Of a stretch of DNA of 64,000 nucleotides, positions 50,417 through 59,597 are shown in pieces (the stretch's first letter is position 1; every line of letters starts with the position of its first letter). The DNA is from Enterovibrio norvegicus FF-33 (lineage in GTDB: Bacteria > Pseudomonadota > Gammaproteobacteria > Enterobacterales > Vibrionaceae). The stretch covers positions 822,751 to 886,750 of the forward strand of contig NZ_AJYD02000038.1 in the NCBI RefSeq assembly GCF_000286835.2, in the 5' to 3' direction. Position numbers and translations under genes: made by a program. The notes beneath the pieces were generated by a model. It worked only from the letters and a program-made list of their open reading frames with translations. It did not search any database and was not told the origin of the DNA.

Positions 50417-51682
50417 TTACGACGCTTTACGGGTGGAAACAGTAGCAACATGCTCGGCCGCTTTTTCGAAGATATGTAGGCCTTGCTCTAGTTCCGACTC
50501 ACTGATAGTAAGTGGTGAGAAAAATTTGACCACTTCATCATTCGGGCCTGCAGTTTCAATCACCATACCGTTTTCAAAGCAGTGGCGCGTGATAGAAGAT
50601 GCAAACTCAGGTCGCTGACACTCAATACCTTGCATCATGCCGCGACCTTTGGTGCGCACAAATAAACTTGGGAATCGTTTCAGAACACGGTCGATGGTTT
50701 TCTTTACTTGTTGGCTTCGGTCTGCAATGTGATTCTCGAAGTCATCATTCTGCCAGTAAGTTTCAATGGCACTGGTGGCAGTGATAAAGGCGTGATTGTT
50801 ACCACGGAATGTACCGTTGTGCTCGCCTGGTGACCACTTATCCAATTCAGGCTTCAGCAGTACTACTGCCATAGGCAGGCCGTAACCACCGATGGATTTT
50901 GATAATGTGATCATGTCCGGTTTGATGCCTGACGGCTCAAAGCTAAAGAAAGTCCCCGTTCGGCCACAACCTGCTTGGATATCATCCACAATCGTCAAAA
51001 TGCCATGGGCTTTACAGATTTTGCAGAGTTTTTGCAGCCAAGCATCAGACGCCACGTTCAGGCCGCCTTCACCTTGAACCACTTCCAACAAAACTGCAGC
51101 TGGCTTGTCGAGGCCGCTTGAATTGTCGTTCAGCATCGTTTCAAGTAGTGCCAATCCGTCGACACCGGCATACCCTTCATAAGGAAGACGAGACGTACCA
51201 GCAAGTGGCATACCTGAACCACCACGATGATGTTGGTTACCCGTTGCTGCTAACGCACCCATGGTACAGCCATGGAAACCATTGGTGAAGGTGACGATGT
51301 TGGTACGCCCAGTGACTTTACGTGCCAGTTTCATCGCCGCTTCAACAGCATTGGTGCCTGTTGGGCCAGTAAACTGCACTTTGTAATCAAGATTTCTAGG
51401 TTCGAAGATGTGATTACGGAGTGCGGTTAGAAACGCGGCTTTGGCCTCAGTATGCATGTCTAGGCCATGGGTAATACCGTCTTTGTCGATATAGTCGATC
51501 AAGGCTTTCTTCAATATTGCGTTGTTATGGCCGTAATTGAGCGAGCCTGCACCAGCGAGAAAATCAATGTATCGATCGCCATTATCTGTTTTCAGCCAGC
51601 AGCCTTTGGCTGCGGTAAATAGCACCGGGAAGCTGTTGCAGTAAGACTTAACGTTTGATTCTTGCTTGTTAAAAATGTCCAT
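50417..51682 (-). CDS. ectB: L-2,4-diaminobutyrate aminotransferase
   Basis: A 421-residue class III, PLP-dependent transaminase. The PLP lysine lies in MITLSKSIGGYGLPMAVV; other blocks are FLAGAGSLNYGHNN, GPTGTNAVEAAMKLARKVTGR and DDIQAGCGRTGTFFSFE. It converts aspartate semialdehyde and glutamate to 2,4-diaminobutyrate, the first committed step of ectoine synthesis. It lies 13 bp after ectA and 10 bp before ectC. Confidence 0.96.
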   Translation of the reverse strand: MDIFNKQESNVKSYCNSFPVLFTAAKGCWLKTDNGDRYIDFLAGAGSLNYGHNNAILKKALIDYIDKDGITHGLDMHTEAKAAFLTALRNHIFEPRNLDYKVQFTGPTGTNAVEAAMKLARKVTGRTNIVTFTNGFHGCTMGALAATGNQHHRGGSGMPLAGTSRLPYEGYAGVDGLALLETMLNDNSSGLDKPAAVLLEVVQGEGGLNVASDAWLQKLCKICKAHGILTIVDDIQAGCGRTGTFFSFEPSGIKPDMITLSKSIGGYGLPMAVVLLKPELDKWSPGEHNGTFRGNNHAFITATSAIETYWQNDDFENHIADRSQQVKKTIDRVLKRFPSLFVRTKGRGMMQGIECQRPEFASSITRHCFENGMVIETAGPNDEVVKFFSPLTISESELEQGLHIFEKAAEHVATVSTRKAS

Positions 51683-51695
51683 GAGGGTTCCGTTA

Positions 51696-52244
51696 TTATT
51701 GAGTGTTTTTATTCAAAGGGATGCGGAAAAGAAACTCAGTGTCATGACGTCCCTTAAAATGCTGCGCTTCATCAAGAAACACGGAGACTTCACCTTTTCT
51801 GCCGTTTGCGGCATCAAGTTTTTTAAACAAATGCCATGACCCTTCATTCGATTTAGTGATCGTGGTTTCGATCGCCTCAACATGTTGTAAATGCTCTCGC
51901 ATCAAAAGCTCTTGCAGCATGTGATAAGCCAACCCTTTACCACGCATGTTTGGAGACACAGCGACTTGCCAAACAAACAGATCATGAGGGGAATCCGGTT
52001 TTAGATAGGCAGAAATAAATCCAGCTATCTCGCCATCATGCTCAGCGACAATGCAGGTTTTACTAAAATGGGAAGACTGGAGGAAGTTGCAGTACGAGGA
52101 GTTTTCATCAAGCGGGGGGCAGTTAGCGATGAGGCTATGGATATTGATGCCATCATCCGTTCTGGGAACACGAAACACCCACTCGTCTTCGTCCGTCCTC
52201 AAACGCGTTAATGCCGCGTTCTGGTAAATCGTCTCAGTACTCAT
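51696..52244 (-). CDS. ectA: L-2,4-diaminobutyrate N-gamma-acetyltransferase
   Basis: A 182-residue GNAT-fold enzyme. The acetyl-CoA-binding segment is VAVSPNMRGKGLAYHMLQEL, and the N-terminal block WVFRVPRTDDGINIHSLIANCPPLDENSSYCNFLQSSHF is typical of EctA. It acetylates diaminobutyrate for EctC. It is the first gene of ectABC-ask. A plausible sigma-70 promoter is 45-72 bp upstream; the AAGGA ribosome-binding site is rather distant (11 bases). Confidence 0.95.
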   Translation of the reverse strand: MSTETIYQNAALTRLRTDEDEWVFRVPRTDDGINIHSLIANCPPLDENSSYCNFLQSSHFSKTCIVAEHDGEIAGFISAYLKPDSPHDLFVWQVAVSPNMRGKGLAYHMLQELLMREHLQHVEAIETTITKSNEGSWHLFKKLDAANGRKGEVSVFLDEAQHFKGRHDTEFLFRIPLNKNTQ

Positions 52245-52753
52245 TGTGATTCAAATCCTTTAGTGTTCTAAGCATTGCAACCCTGTAAATGATACCAATA
52301 ATGGATAATTTATCAAGTGTAAGTCACCGATTTGAGAATAGATGCTTGTAAAGCCTTGTTTTATATAGGTGACTAATGCATGGCTTAAAAGTGAAACATT
52401 TAGAGGTGTAATTAAGTTGTCACTTATTTGTCAGAAATAAATGAGCAATGAAGAGAGGAAGCCGCTTGTGTTCTTACTTATCGACGAATATTAAGTGGGG
52501 TGATCACAATTTCCTGTCGATATAACGTAGTAAACTTTCAGTCAGATTTTAGTTGGCGATAAAGCTAAGGGGGATTAGACAGTAATTAGTTAACGAAAAT
52601 ATCGTTAAAGTATTGAATAATAGGCAATAGATTTAGATCTTATTTTTTCTTGGTTAATAATTATTCCCTCGTTAGACTCTGCGCCAAAATAATAAAAACA
52701 GTCCTAATCCTACTTTTCACCGTGAAGCACCCAAAAAGGCAAAGAAAGTAACG
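52245..52753. other. AT-rich intergenic region between ectA and the GAPDH gene
   Basis: About 510 bp between divergent genes. The ectA promoter is at 52289-52316. A small palindrome TTAACGA-aaata-TCGTTAA (52590-52608) lies about 145 bp upstream of the GAPDH start and could be an operator. A minus-strand frame at 52661-52960 overlaps the GAPDH start and is not called. Confidence 0.5.
52289..52316 (-). promoter_or_regulatory. Candidate sigma-70 promoter of ectABC-ask
   Basis: On the minus strand, TTGATA and TATCAT are separated by 16 bp. The -10 ends 45 bp before the ectA start. Osmotic regulator sites could not be identified by eye. Confidence 0.5.
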
Positions 52754-54202
52754 ATGAGCCCTGAACAATATCTTACCCAATGGCAACAAAGCCAAACCGA
52801 TGCCGAAACTATGTCTCCTCTTATCGGCAAACTCTACCGCGAAAAAGGTGTCGAAATTCAGATCTACGGTCGGGCAGTGATTAATGCCAGCACCATTGAT
52901 CTTCTCAAATCTCATCGTGTTGCACGTTGGTATACCGGACAGGAAGTGACGACTTCGCATACCTTGCCGCTTCTAGAAGCGTTAGCTGGGTTTGATTTAC
53001 CTGCGTGTCGCATTGATTTGGGCCGTCTCGCAAGTCTTTACTGGCGCGATCATCAAGATTGCGCGCAATTGGACGAGTTTTTAAAGACAACAGTCGCAGA
53101 ACTACCGAAAAGCACACCTCTTAAGGAGCCCAAAGATGTTGTGCTGTATGGTTTTGGCCGCATTGGACGTTTAGTGACACGTCTGATGATCGAGAAAAGC
53201 GGACCGGGGTATCCCCTGCGTTTACGCGCGATTGTTGTACGTGGCGGCAAAGATGGCGACTTGGAAAAGCGCGCCAGCTTGCTGCGTCGTGATTCAGTAC
53301 ACGGACCATTTAATGGTTCTATTTTGGTTGATGAAGCCCGTAATGCGCTGATTGTGAATGGTAACTACATTCAGTTCATCTATGCGAATCATCCCTCTGA
53401 GGTTGATTATGAAGCGCATGGTATTAAAAATGCCGTTGTGGTGGATAACACGGGAATGTGGCGGGATGTAGAAGGACTCAGCCAACATTTAACCGCTAAA
53501 GGCGCTGAAAAAGTGTTGCTGACTGCACCGGGGAAAGGTGATATCAAAAACATCGTATTTGGTGTGAACCACGATGATATTGCTGATAACGACACTATTA
53601 TTTCAGCGGCTAGCTGCACCACCAATGCCATTACGCCTGTGCTAAAAGCGATGAATGATCGCTATGGCGTGGAATCGGGCCATATTGAAACCGTGCACTC
53701 TTTCACTAACGATCAAAACTTGATTGATAATTTCCACAGTGGTGAACGCCGTGGTCGAGCAGCATCATTGAACATGGTGATAACGTCGACAGGTGCGGCG
53801 AAGGCTGTCGCGAAGGCGCTTCCAGCATTAAAAGGCAAGCTAACAGGTAATGCGATTCGTGTTCCAACGCCAAATGTTTCCATGGCGATTGCGAATCTGA
53901 ACCTAGGCAATGACGTGGAACGTGAGTCTTTGAATGCATTCTTGCGTGAAACTGCGCTGGTATCGCCGTTGGCAGGACAAATTGATTACACCCAATCAAC
54001 TGAAATAGTCTCTTCGGATATTGTTGGCTCACGTTACGCGGGTGTTGTTGATAGCCAAGCGACCATTGCCGATGGCAATCGTTGTGTGCTTTATATCTGG
54101 TATGACAATGAATTCGGTTACAGCTGTCAGGTGATCCACTGCATTGAGCACATGGCGGGTATGCGCTATCCGGTTGTGCCTGCGCCGAAAGCCGAACGCT
54201 AA
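52754..54202 (+). CDS. Long-form glyceraldehyde-3-phosphate dehydrogenase
   Basis: A 482-residue enzyme. The NAD-binding motif VVLYGFGRIGRLVTRLMIEK starts near residue 132. The catalytic cysteine is in SAASCTTNAITP near residue 285, and WYDNEFGYSCQVI ends the catalytic domain. An N-terminal extension of about 130 residues, helical and unrelated to the core, is characteristic of a proteobacterial GAPDH group found in pseudomonads and vibrios and often linked to gluconeogenesis. The usual glycolytic GapA has about 335 residues, so this is probably a second isoenzyme. It is divergent from ectA. Confidence 0.88.
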   Translation: MSPEQYLTQWQQSQTDAETMSPLIGKLYREKGVEIQIYGRAVINASTIDLLKSHRVARWYTGQEVTTSHTLPLLEALAGFDLPACRIDLGRLASLYWRDHQDCAQLDEFLKTTVAELPKSTPLKEPKDVVLYGFGRIGRLVTRLMIEKSGPGYPLRLRAIVVRGGKDGDLEKRASLLRRDSVHGPFNGSILVDEARNALIVNGNYIQFIYANHPSEVDYEAHGIKNAVVVDNTGMWRDVEGLSQHLTAKGAEKVLLTAPGKGDIKNIVFGVNHDDIADNDTIISAASCTTNAITPVLKAMNDRYGVESGHIETVHSFTNDQNLIDNFHSGERRGRAASLNMVITSTGAAKAVAKALPALKGKLTGNAIRVPTPNVSMAIANLNLGNDVERESLNAFLRETALVSPLAGQIDYTQSTEIVSSDIVGSRYAGVVDSQATIADGNRCVLYIWYDNEFGYSCQVIHCIEHMAGMRYPVVPAPKAER

Positions 54203-54362
54203 TTCGCTAAAAGCAGTTGCTGCGAACCCTAGCAGCTGGCATTGGCAAAAAATCCCCCTAATTGAAAGCGGCTCCCATTGGCCGCTTTGTTTATTTTGCT
54301 GCTAGCAATGGGTGAGTTCGCACGATTAACCTTGCCTTTATCGCCTATCAATGCGTTTTTAT

Positions 54363-55229
54363 TTATTTCAATTGTTTGACCAACGAAAAATTCTCTTTCA
54401 AGCGGCTCACTTTACTCGTCATACACAGCGGCAGAATACCTTCGTTCGCAATTTTTCGTAGCACGAGTGCGGAAGGGCTGAGTAATGTCATGTCTGATTC
54501 GGCCCGAAGTTCCAACACATAGCGTTCATTGGCTGTTGTGTCGTATTCTGCGGGCAATTTTCCTCTGTGTTCAAATGCGCCTTCTAGCAAAGGCGAATAG
54601 GCCACTAAAATGATGTCAGGGTTGGCTTGTTGAAGCAGAGACTTAATGTCATCAGTCAGGCAAACTTGTTCGCCAAAATCCGCATCGTCTTTCGGTGGGA
54701 TCACGGTATAGCGATATTGCGCATAACTGATAGGGGTTAATTCTTGGCGTTCAATGAGTACACAAAGGTCGCTGAGACGAGCAAGCGTGTAATTTGAGAT
54801 ACCGAGTTTCTTCACCACGCCTTTTCTTACGTATTCTGTGAGTACTGTCCACGTTTCTTCTAGTGGCGTGTTCAAGTCATCCACATGGGCGTAAAGCACA
54901 TCAATATAGTCAGTACCAAGACGAGTGAGTGACGCTGCAATGGCGGTGTCGATAGCTTGGCGACTCAAGCCTTCGGACTTGGAAAAGTCCTGACCATCCA
55001 GCGGAAATGCTCCAATTTTGGTGTGAATATCGACTGAGTTGCGGTCAACCGTTTTCAGCCATTCTCCAATCGTGCGTTCGCTTTCACCGCCACTGCCTGC
55101 CCAAAATGCATAGTTGTTGGCGGTATCAATGATTCTTCCGCCCATAGCGACATAAGCATTTAACACTTTGAAGGCATCAGCAGGCGATGTGGTGGTGCCA
55201 AAGGCTGCGGTGCCTAATCCTGCTTTCAT
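54363..55229 (-). CDS. Aldo/keto reductase
   Basis: A 288-residue (beta/alpha)8-barrel oxidoreductase. It begins MKAGLGTAAFGTTTSPADAF, has the catalytic Asp/Tyr region IIDTANNYAFWAGSGGESERTIGEWL, and TKIGAFPLDGQ with the catalytic lysine. The later DYIDVLYAHVDD and VKKLGISNY are family blocks. It probably reduces aldehydes with NADPH; the substrate is unknown. The frame opens upstream at 55307, but ATG 55229 follows AAGGA and is preferred. Two direct repeats upstream may be regulator sites. Confidence 0.87.
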   Translation of the reverse strand: MKAGLGTAAFGTTTSPADAFKVLNAYVAMGGRIIDTANNYAFWAGSGGESERTIGEWLKTVDRNSVDIHTKIGAFPLDGQDFSKSEGLSRQAIDTAIAASLTRLGTDYIDVLYAHVDDLNTPLEETWTVLTEYVRKGVVKKLGISNYTLARLSDLCVLIERQELTPISYAQYRYTVIPPKDDADFGEQVCLTDDIKSLLQQANPDIILVAYSPLLEGAFEHRGKLPAEYDTTANERYVLELRAESDMTLLSPSALVLRKIANEGILPLCMTSKVSRLKENFSLVKQLK

Positions 55230-55341
55230 AGAATGTTCCTTGTCGATGAGGGGTGATGAGTCGTTTTGTACTGTGAAACAATTGGGGAAGGATGAATAGA
55301 TCAGCAAAGTACAATCTTAGTTTACGCTTTCTGAACCGCGA

Positions 55342-55380
55342 TTTTTGTATCAGACAAGAGCAAATACCGTTTTTGTATCA
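55342..55380. promoter_or_regulatory. Two 11-bp direct repeats upstream of the aldo/keto reductase
   Basis: TTTTTGTATCA occurs at 55342 and again at 55370, 28 bp apart. They lie 113-151 bp before the reductase start on the minus strand. Direct repeats of this size suit AraC- or LysR-type activators, but no regulator gene is adjacent. Confidence 0.4.
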
Positions 55381-55517
55381 TGTCGAAGCCTCTGCTATGC
55401 GCTAATGCATTTTCACATGGTGCGTTTAGCCGCGAGAATGGATACAGAGGGCACCCATTAACTTAGGATCTGCGAGGCCACGTGTTTTGGAGGCAAATTC
55501 TGTTGAGGTGGTGAGGG

Positions 55518-55546
55518 AAACAGAGCGACACGGGGTCGCTCTGTTT
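55518..55546 (-). terminator. Rho-independent terminator of rsgA
   Basis: Perfect 12-bp stem AAACAGAGCGAC/GTCGCTCTGTTT with a five-base loop, immediately after the rsgA stop codon. Confidence 0.85.
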
Positions 55547-55555
55547 ATGTCGGGT

Positions 55556-56629
55556 TTAAAACCCTTTTTTCTTATGGCGGTTGCTTGATTGGATCGTGTT
55601 CACCATCTTAGTAAAGGTTTTATCCTTTGCGCGTTTTTGCGCCATGGTGGCAGAGTTTCTCGCGTCTTCGTTTTGCAACTTGAGATAGTTACTTAAACGA
55701 CGCTCGTCGATATTGCCAGTTTCCAACGCGGCACGAATAGCGCAACCCGGTTCGTTACCATGCTGGCAATCGCTAAATCGACATTGTGATTCTAATTCTT
55801 TGATTTCGGCAAACAGAGTATTGAGACCATCTTCGCTATCGAAGATCTTCAATTCTCGCATCCCTGGCGTATCCAGCAATACTGCACCAGACGGCAAACA
55901 GTGTAGGCTTCGCGCTGTTGTTGTGTGTCGGCCTTTGCTGTCGCTTTCGCGGATCCCACCTGTTGTTTGCACCGAATCCCCCAGCAGGGTGTTCACCAAG
56001 GTGGATTTACCTACGCCTGATGACCCCATCACAACCAGCGTTTTTCCCGCTTTCAGCCAAGGGCTGAGGGCGTTAGCTGTATGCTCATCGAGTGCGTTAA
56101 CTGCTTCAACAGCCAAAAAAGGCGCTAAGGCTTCGACTGAACGAATGGTCTCATCAAGATCAAACGCGTTGCCGTCGGCATCAAGGCTGTTTTCTGCAAG
56201 GTCACGCTTAGTCAGCACCACAACCGGTTCAACAAATGCATCGGCACACATTGCTAGATAGCGCTCGATACGGTTGAGATTAAAGTCGTGGTCCAGTGCA
56301 CACACAACAAAGGCGGTGTCGATGTTCGCTGCGATCAACTGTTCAATCACTTTTGTGCCAGCGCCTTTGCGTGCAAATAAGGATTGACGGTCTAACTGAC
56401 GAATGAAATGGCCGTCATCGTCGATCAATATCCAATCGCCAACTGTCATGCTGGGAAACGATGCGTGGATCTCAAGAGATTCTGTGCCTGTTTCATTGAT
56501 CAGTAAGTAGTGACTACGATGATGTTCTGCAATTCTGGCGATACGGGTATTTTCGTAATCTTCCAGTGTCAGTTGTTGCTGAAATACAGGTTGCCAGCCA
56601 AGTTGGCTTAGTGTTTTAAAAGGTGTCAT
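55556..56629 (-). CDS. rsgA: Ribosome small-subunit-dependent GTPase A
   Basis: A 357-residue circularly permuted GTPase. In order there is an OB-like N-terminal domain, G4 (LTKRD, about residue 138), G1 (GSSGVGKST, about residue 202), the G2 region RHTTTARSL and G3 DTPG. A C-terminal zinc domain carries CRFSDCQHGNEPGC. It assists late maturation of the 30S subunit in the cytoplasm. It is not beside orn or psd, the usual neighbours of the main rsgA, so it may be a paralogue. A 13-codon mini-ORF with an ideal ribosome-binding site lies 159 bp upstream on the same strand, and a CACAGA/TCTGTG hairpin precedes its own AGGG sequence. Confidence 0.88.
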   Translation of the reverse strand: MTPFKTLSQLGWQPVFQQQLTLEDYENTRIARIAEHHRSHYLLINETGTESLEIHASFPSMTVGDWILIDDDGHFIRQLDRQSLFARKGAGTKVIEQLIAANIDTAFVVCALDHDFNLNRIERYLAMCADAFVEPVVVLTKRDLAENSLDADGNAFDLDETIRSVEALAPFLAVEAVNALDEHTANALSPWLKAGKTLVVMGSSGVGKSTLVNTLLGDSVQTTGGIRESDSKGRHTTTARSLHCLPSGAVLLDTPGMRELKIFDSEDGLNTLFAEIKELESQCRFSDCQHGNEPGCAIRAALETGNIDERRLSNYLKLQNEDARNSATMAQKRAKDKTFTKMVNTIQSSNRHKKKGF

Positions 56630-57057
56630 TGTTTTTCCCTACGCACAGAGCGTATATCTGTGTGTTTGAGTAACAGAGTGTTGTAGGGTCGAATCAATTC
56701 GGAAAGACCCCGGTCGAGATTCACCGGGCAAAGAAGGGCGGTAGCTGTGGAGCAAACGTGGTTTTACCCATCGTTTAAAAAGCGCTACTTAGCGTACGAT
56801 TCCTGCCGGGTGGGTCATTGCTACAATCATGTTGTTCCTCCTAGTTGGGTTGTGCTGTTTTGTTTCGGCTTAGACGGTAGATGCCGCTAATATCGCGAAT
56901 CTATCATGAAGCCATTCGCCCTGCAAAGTGTATTGATTAAGTGCCCAGTGTGGTGGTGCCATCAATATGCTAATCGTTTGGGATGTGGACAGAAACATCG
57001 GCAGACGCCTGAGCCTTTCGTTATGATGACATGCATAAAATCAACACGGAGTACGCC
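56630..57057. other. Leader region of rsgA and upstream region of the oligopeptidase gene
   Basis: About 430 bp between divergent genes. Most of it appears to be the rsgA leader: a mini-ORF at 56789-56830, a CCCGGT/ACCGGG hairpin around 56709-56728 and a CACAGA/TCTGTG hairpin at 56645-56663. I could not pick out -35 and -10 elements with confidence. Confidence 0.45.
56789..56830 (-). CDS. 13-codon mini-ORF (candidate leader peptide) upstream of rsgA
   Basis: ATG at 56830 follows AGGAGG with six bases of spacing, the best ribosome-binding site in this part of the window. It encodes MIVAMTHPAGIVR and stops at TAA. It ends 159 bp before rsgA, and hairpins lie between the two. The layout resembles a leader peptide that controls the downstream gene through ribosome stalling or coupling. 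The small size means chance cannot be excluded without conservation data. Confidence 0.45.
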   Translation of the reverse strand: MIVAMTHPAGIVR

Positions 57058-59115
57058 ATGTTCCGCTATCCGAGCACACGTCAAGACGAGACTGTGGACA
57101 CTTACTTTTCTTCTGTGGTCGCAGACCCATATCGTTGGATTGAAAATGATCTGAGTGAAGAAACTGCTGCTTGGGTTGATGCCCAAAATGACGTCACATT
57201 CGGTTATTTGCGTGCGATACCGTTTCGCGATGCGATCCGGGCACGTCTTGAAACGGCAAATAATTACGTCAAGGAATCTCCACCGTTCACGCGCGGGGAA
57301 TATACCTATTTTTACCGCAACGATGGCCTGCAAGATCAAGCGGTGGTCTTTCGCACCAAAGATGTGATGGAAAATGCGGGTGTGTTTCTCGACCCCAATA
57401 GTTGGAGTGAAGAAGGCACTACCTCTCTCGATCAAATGCGCTTTTCCGCTGATGACACCTTCATTGCTTATTCTACATCTGAAGGAGGCAGCGATTGGCG
57501 CACCATCTGTGTCATGGACGCAGTTTCGGGCGTGTTGCTCAGCGATAAAATCGAGAACGTGAAATTCTCAGGTATTGAATGGCGGGGCAGTGAAGGTTTT
57601 TACTACTCGACTTATGACAAACCGGAAGGCAGCGAATTGTCTGCGCGTACCGAGCTTCATAAACTCTATTTTCATCGATTGGGCACGTCGCAGGCAGACG
57701 ATGAATTAGTGTTTGGTGGCGAAGGCGATCCTCAGTATCGCTACGTGGGTGGCTACACCACAGAAGACGATCGTTTTCTGGTGATCACGGGTGCGAATGC
57801 GACCTCTGGCAATATGCTCTATGTGCAGGATTTAGACAAAGGCACAGATCGGGTTTGCCTGACAGAAGATGAAAGCGCAGACAGTGATGTGTTTGAACAC
57901 CATGATGGCAAGTTGATTATTTACACCAACCTTGATGCGCCAATGGGTCGCATGGTGGCGGTCGACACAGCTTCACCTCATCAAAAAAATTGGACAGATT
58001 TAATCCCTGAAACAAGCCATGAGCTTAGCGTGAACAAAGGCGCAGGCTACTTGTTCGCGAGCTATTTGGTTGATGTACAAACGCAAGTGAAACAATACCA
58101 ATTTGACGGCGCATTCGTACGTGATGTGTCATTACCAGGCGTCGGCAGTGTGTCCGGTTTTGGTGCGCGAGCAAAAGATAAAACGCTGTATTTCACTTTC
58201 ACCAATTACACCACTGCCAGCGATACTTACCGCTTTGACCCGCAAACGGGCGAGGCCACGCTGTATCGACGCAGCGCGTGTGCCATTGATAGCACGCAAC
58301 TTGAATCAAAGCAGGTGTTCTATACCTCCAAAGATGGCACGAAAGTGCCGATGATGATTTGCTACCGCAAGGGTATTGCACTTGATGGCTCTCATCCCAC
58401 CCTGCTGTACGGTTATGGCGGTTTCAACATTAGCCTTGAGCCTTCATTTAACCCAAACGTGGCAAGTTGGATTGAAATGGGAGGCGTTTATGCGGTTGCC
58501 AATTTACGTGGCGGCGGTGAATACGGCAAAGCATGGCATGACGCAGGGACACAGCAGCAAAAGCAAAACGTGTTTGATGACTTTATCGCGGCGGCTGAAT
58601 ACCTGATTGACGAGAAGTACACATGTTCTGAGAAACTCGGCATTCGTGGTGGCTCAAATGGCGGTTTGCTGGTGGGCGCTTGTATGACACAGCGTCCTGA
58701 GTTGTTCAAAGTCGCGCTTCCAGCAGTGGGTGTGTTAGACATGCTGCGTTACCACACCTTCACCTCGGGCGAAGGTTGGGCGTATGATTACGGAACGTCG
58801 GCGCAAAGCGAGGCCATGTTTAACTACTTGCTCGGTTACTCGCCCGTGCATAACGTCAAGGCAGGGGTGACATACCCTTCAACATTGGTGACGACTGCCG
58901 ATCATGATGATCGCGTTGTGCCTGCTCATTCCTATAAATTCATTGCCGAGCTGCAAGCCAAACACGGCGGCGATAATCCAGTGCTGATCCGCATAGATGT
59001 TAATGCAGGTCACGGCGCGGGCATGCCGACCCATAAAGTGATGGATTTGAATGCCGACGTTTACGCATTCTGTTTTGATCAGATGGGTGTCATACCCATT
59101 GAGAATCAGTGCTGA
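57058..59115 (+). CDS. Prolyl oligopeptidase family serine peptidase (S9A)
   Basis: A 685-residue cytoplasmic peptidase. A beta-propeller occupies roughly residues 70-400; the alpha/beta-hydrolase catalytic domain follows. The catalytic serine is in GGSNGGLL, aspartate in ADHDDRVVPAHS and histidine in NAGHGAG. LYGYGGFNISLEPSFN precedes it. The fold cleaves short peptides after proline. ATG 57058 is chosen because GGAG lies seven bases upstream; an earlier ATG at 57031 has none. It is a single gene with a strong terminator. Confidence 0.92.
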   Translation: MFRYPSTRQDETVDTYFSSVVADPYRWIENDLSEETAAWVDAQNDVTFGYLRAIPFRDAIRARLETANNYVKESPPFTRGEYTYFYRNDGLQDQAVVFRTKDVMENAGVFLDPNSWSEEGTTSLDQMRFSADDTFIAYSTSEGGSDWRTICVMDAVSGVLLSDKIENVKFSGIEWRGSEGFYYSTYDKPEGSELSARTELHKLYFHRLGTSQADDELVFGGEGDPQYRYVGGYTTEDDRFLVITGANATSGNMLYVQDLDKGTDRVCLTEDESADSDVFEHHDGKLIIYTNLDAPMGRMVAVDTASPHQKNWTDLIPETSHELSVNKGAGYLFASYLVDVQTQVKQYQFDGAFVRDVSLPGVGSVSGFGARAKDKTLYFTFTNYTTASDTYRFDPQTGEATLYRRSACAIDSTQLESKQVFYTSKDGTKVPMMICYRKGIALDGSHPTLLYGYGGFNISLEPSFNPNVASWIEMGGVYAVANLRGGGEYGKAWHDAGTQQQKQNVFDDFIAAAEYLIDEKYTCSEKLGIRGGSNGGLLVGACMTQRPELFKVALPAVGVLDMLRYHTFTSGEGWAYDYGTSAQSEAMFNYLLGYSPVHNVKAGVTYPSTLVTTADHDDRVVPAHSYKFIAELQAKHGGDNPVLIRIDVNAGHGAGMPTHKVMDLNADVYAFCFDQMGVIPIENQC

Positions 59116-59133
59116 TTACTGCATTTTCGAAGG

Positions 59134-59162
59134 AAAAACGCGCCGTGACTGGCGCGTTTTTT
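59134..59162 (+). terminator. Rho-independent terminator of the oligopeptidase gene
   Basis: Stem AAAAACGCGCC/GGCGCGTTTTTT with loop gtgact, just downstream of the stop codon. Confidence 0.92.
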
Positions 59163-59204
59163 GTTGAGTGAGTGCGGTGTTGAGCTTCTAGCGGCAGTCC
59201 ATGA

Positions 59205-59588
59205 TTACTGCCGGCCATAAACCCGAACGCCTGCAGATGAATTTTCTGACTTGCCGAACACTTCCAGCTTCTTAACACAGCGTTTGTAAGCCAGCTTTCG
59301 CCAATCTGTGGTTTTGTCTTTCCCGACGTCGCGGTAAAAGCGAATGGTTTTGGTATCGCCATTTTTAAAGGTGATTTTCACTTTTTGAAGGTACATATCC
59401 CGGTCAGCCTTTACTTGAATGGCGTTGACGCGGCGGCAAATCACCAAGGGAATATCTGCACCGTAATCGGTGTTCTTAAACACGATGGTTCGGCCCAATG
59501 TGATCCTGTCATCTGCTTGCGCGGCAGTTGGTATACCGAGCAGGGTGGCGTATACGCAAATTAGGGAAAGTAACGTGTTCGTTTTCAT
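59205..59588 (-). CDS. Exported DUF2541 family protein (YaaI-like)
   Basis: A 127-residue protein with a signal peptide (LLSLICVYATLLGIPTAAQA). The mature part follows the YaaI/DUF2541 layout: a VICRRVNAIQVKADRDMYLQKVKITF block, the TTDW block and KRCVKKLEVFGKSENSS, with the two cysteines probably disulfide-bonded. Its role is unknown and its location periplasmic. It lies 9 bp downstream of pqiC on the same strand and could be the last gene of that operon. Confidence 0.78.
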   Translation of the reverse strand: MKTNTLLSLICVYATLLGIPTAAQADDRITLGRTIVFKNTDYGADIPLVICRRVNAIQVKADRDMYLQKVKITFKNGDTKTIRFYRDVGKDKTTDWRKLAYKRCVKKLEVFGKSENSSAGVRVYGRQ

Positions 59589-59597
59589 GGTTCTACC

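Larger units (their letters stand above)
55230..55555. other. Intergenic region upstream of the aldo/keto reductase gene
   Basis: About 325 bp. It includes the direct repeats at 55342-55380 and the rsgA terminator at 55518-55546. I see no gene. Confidence 0.5.
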
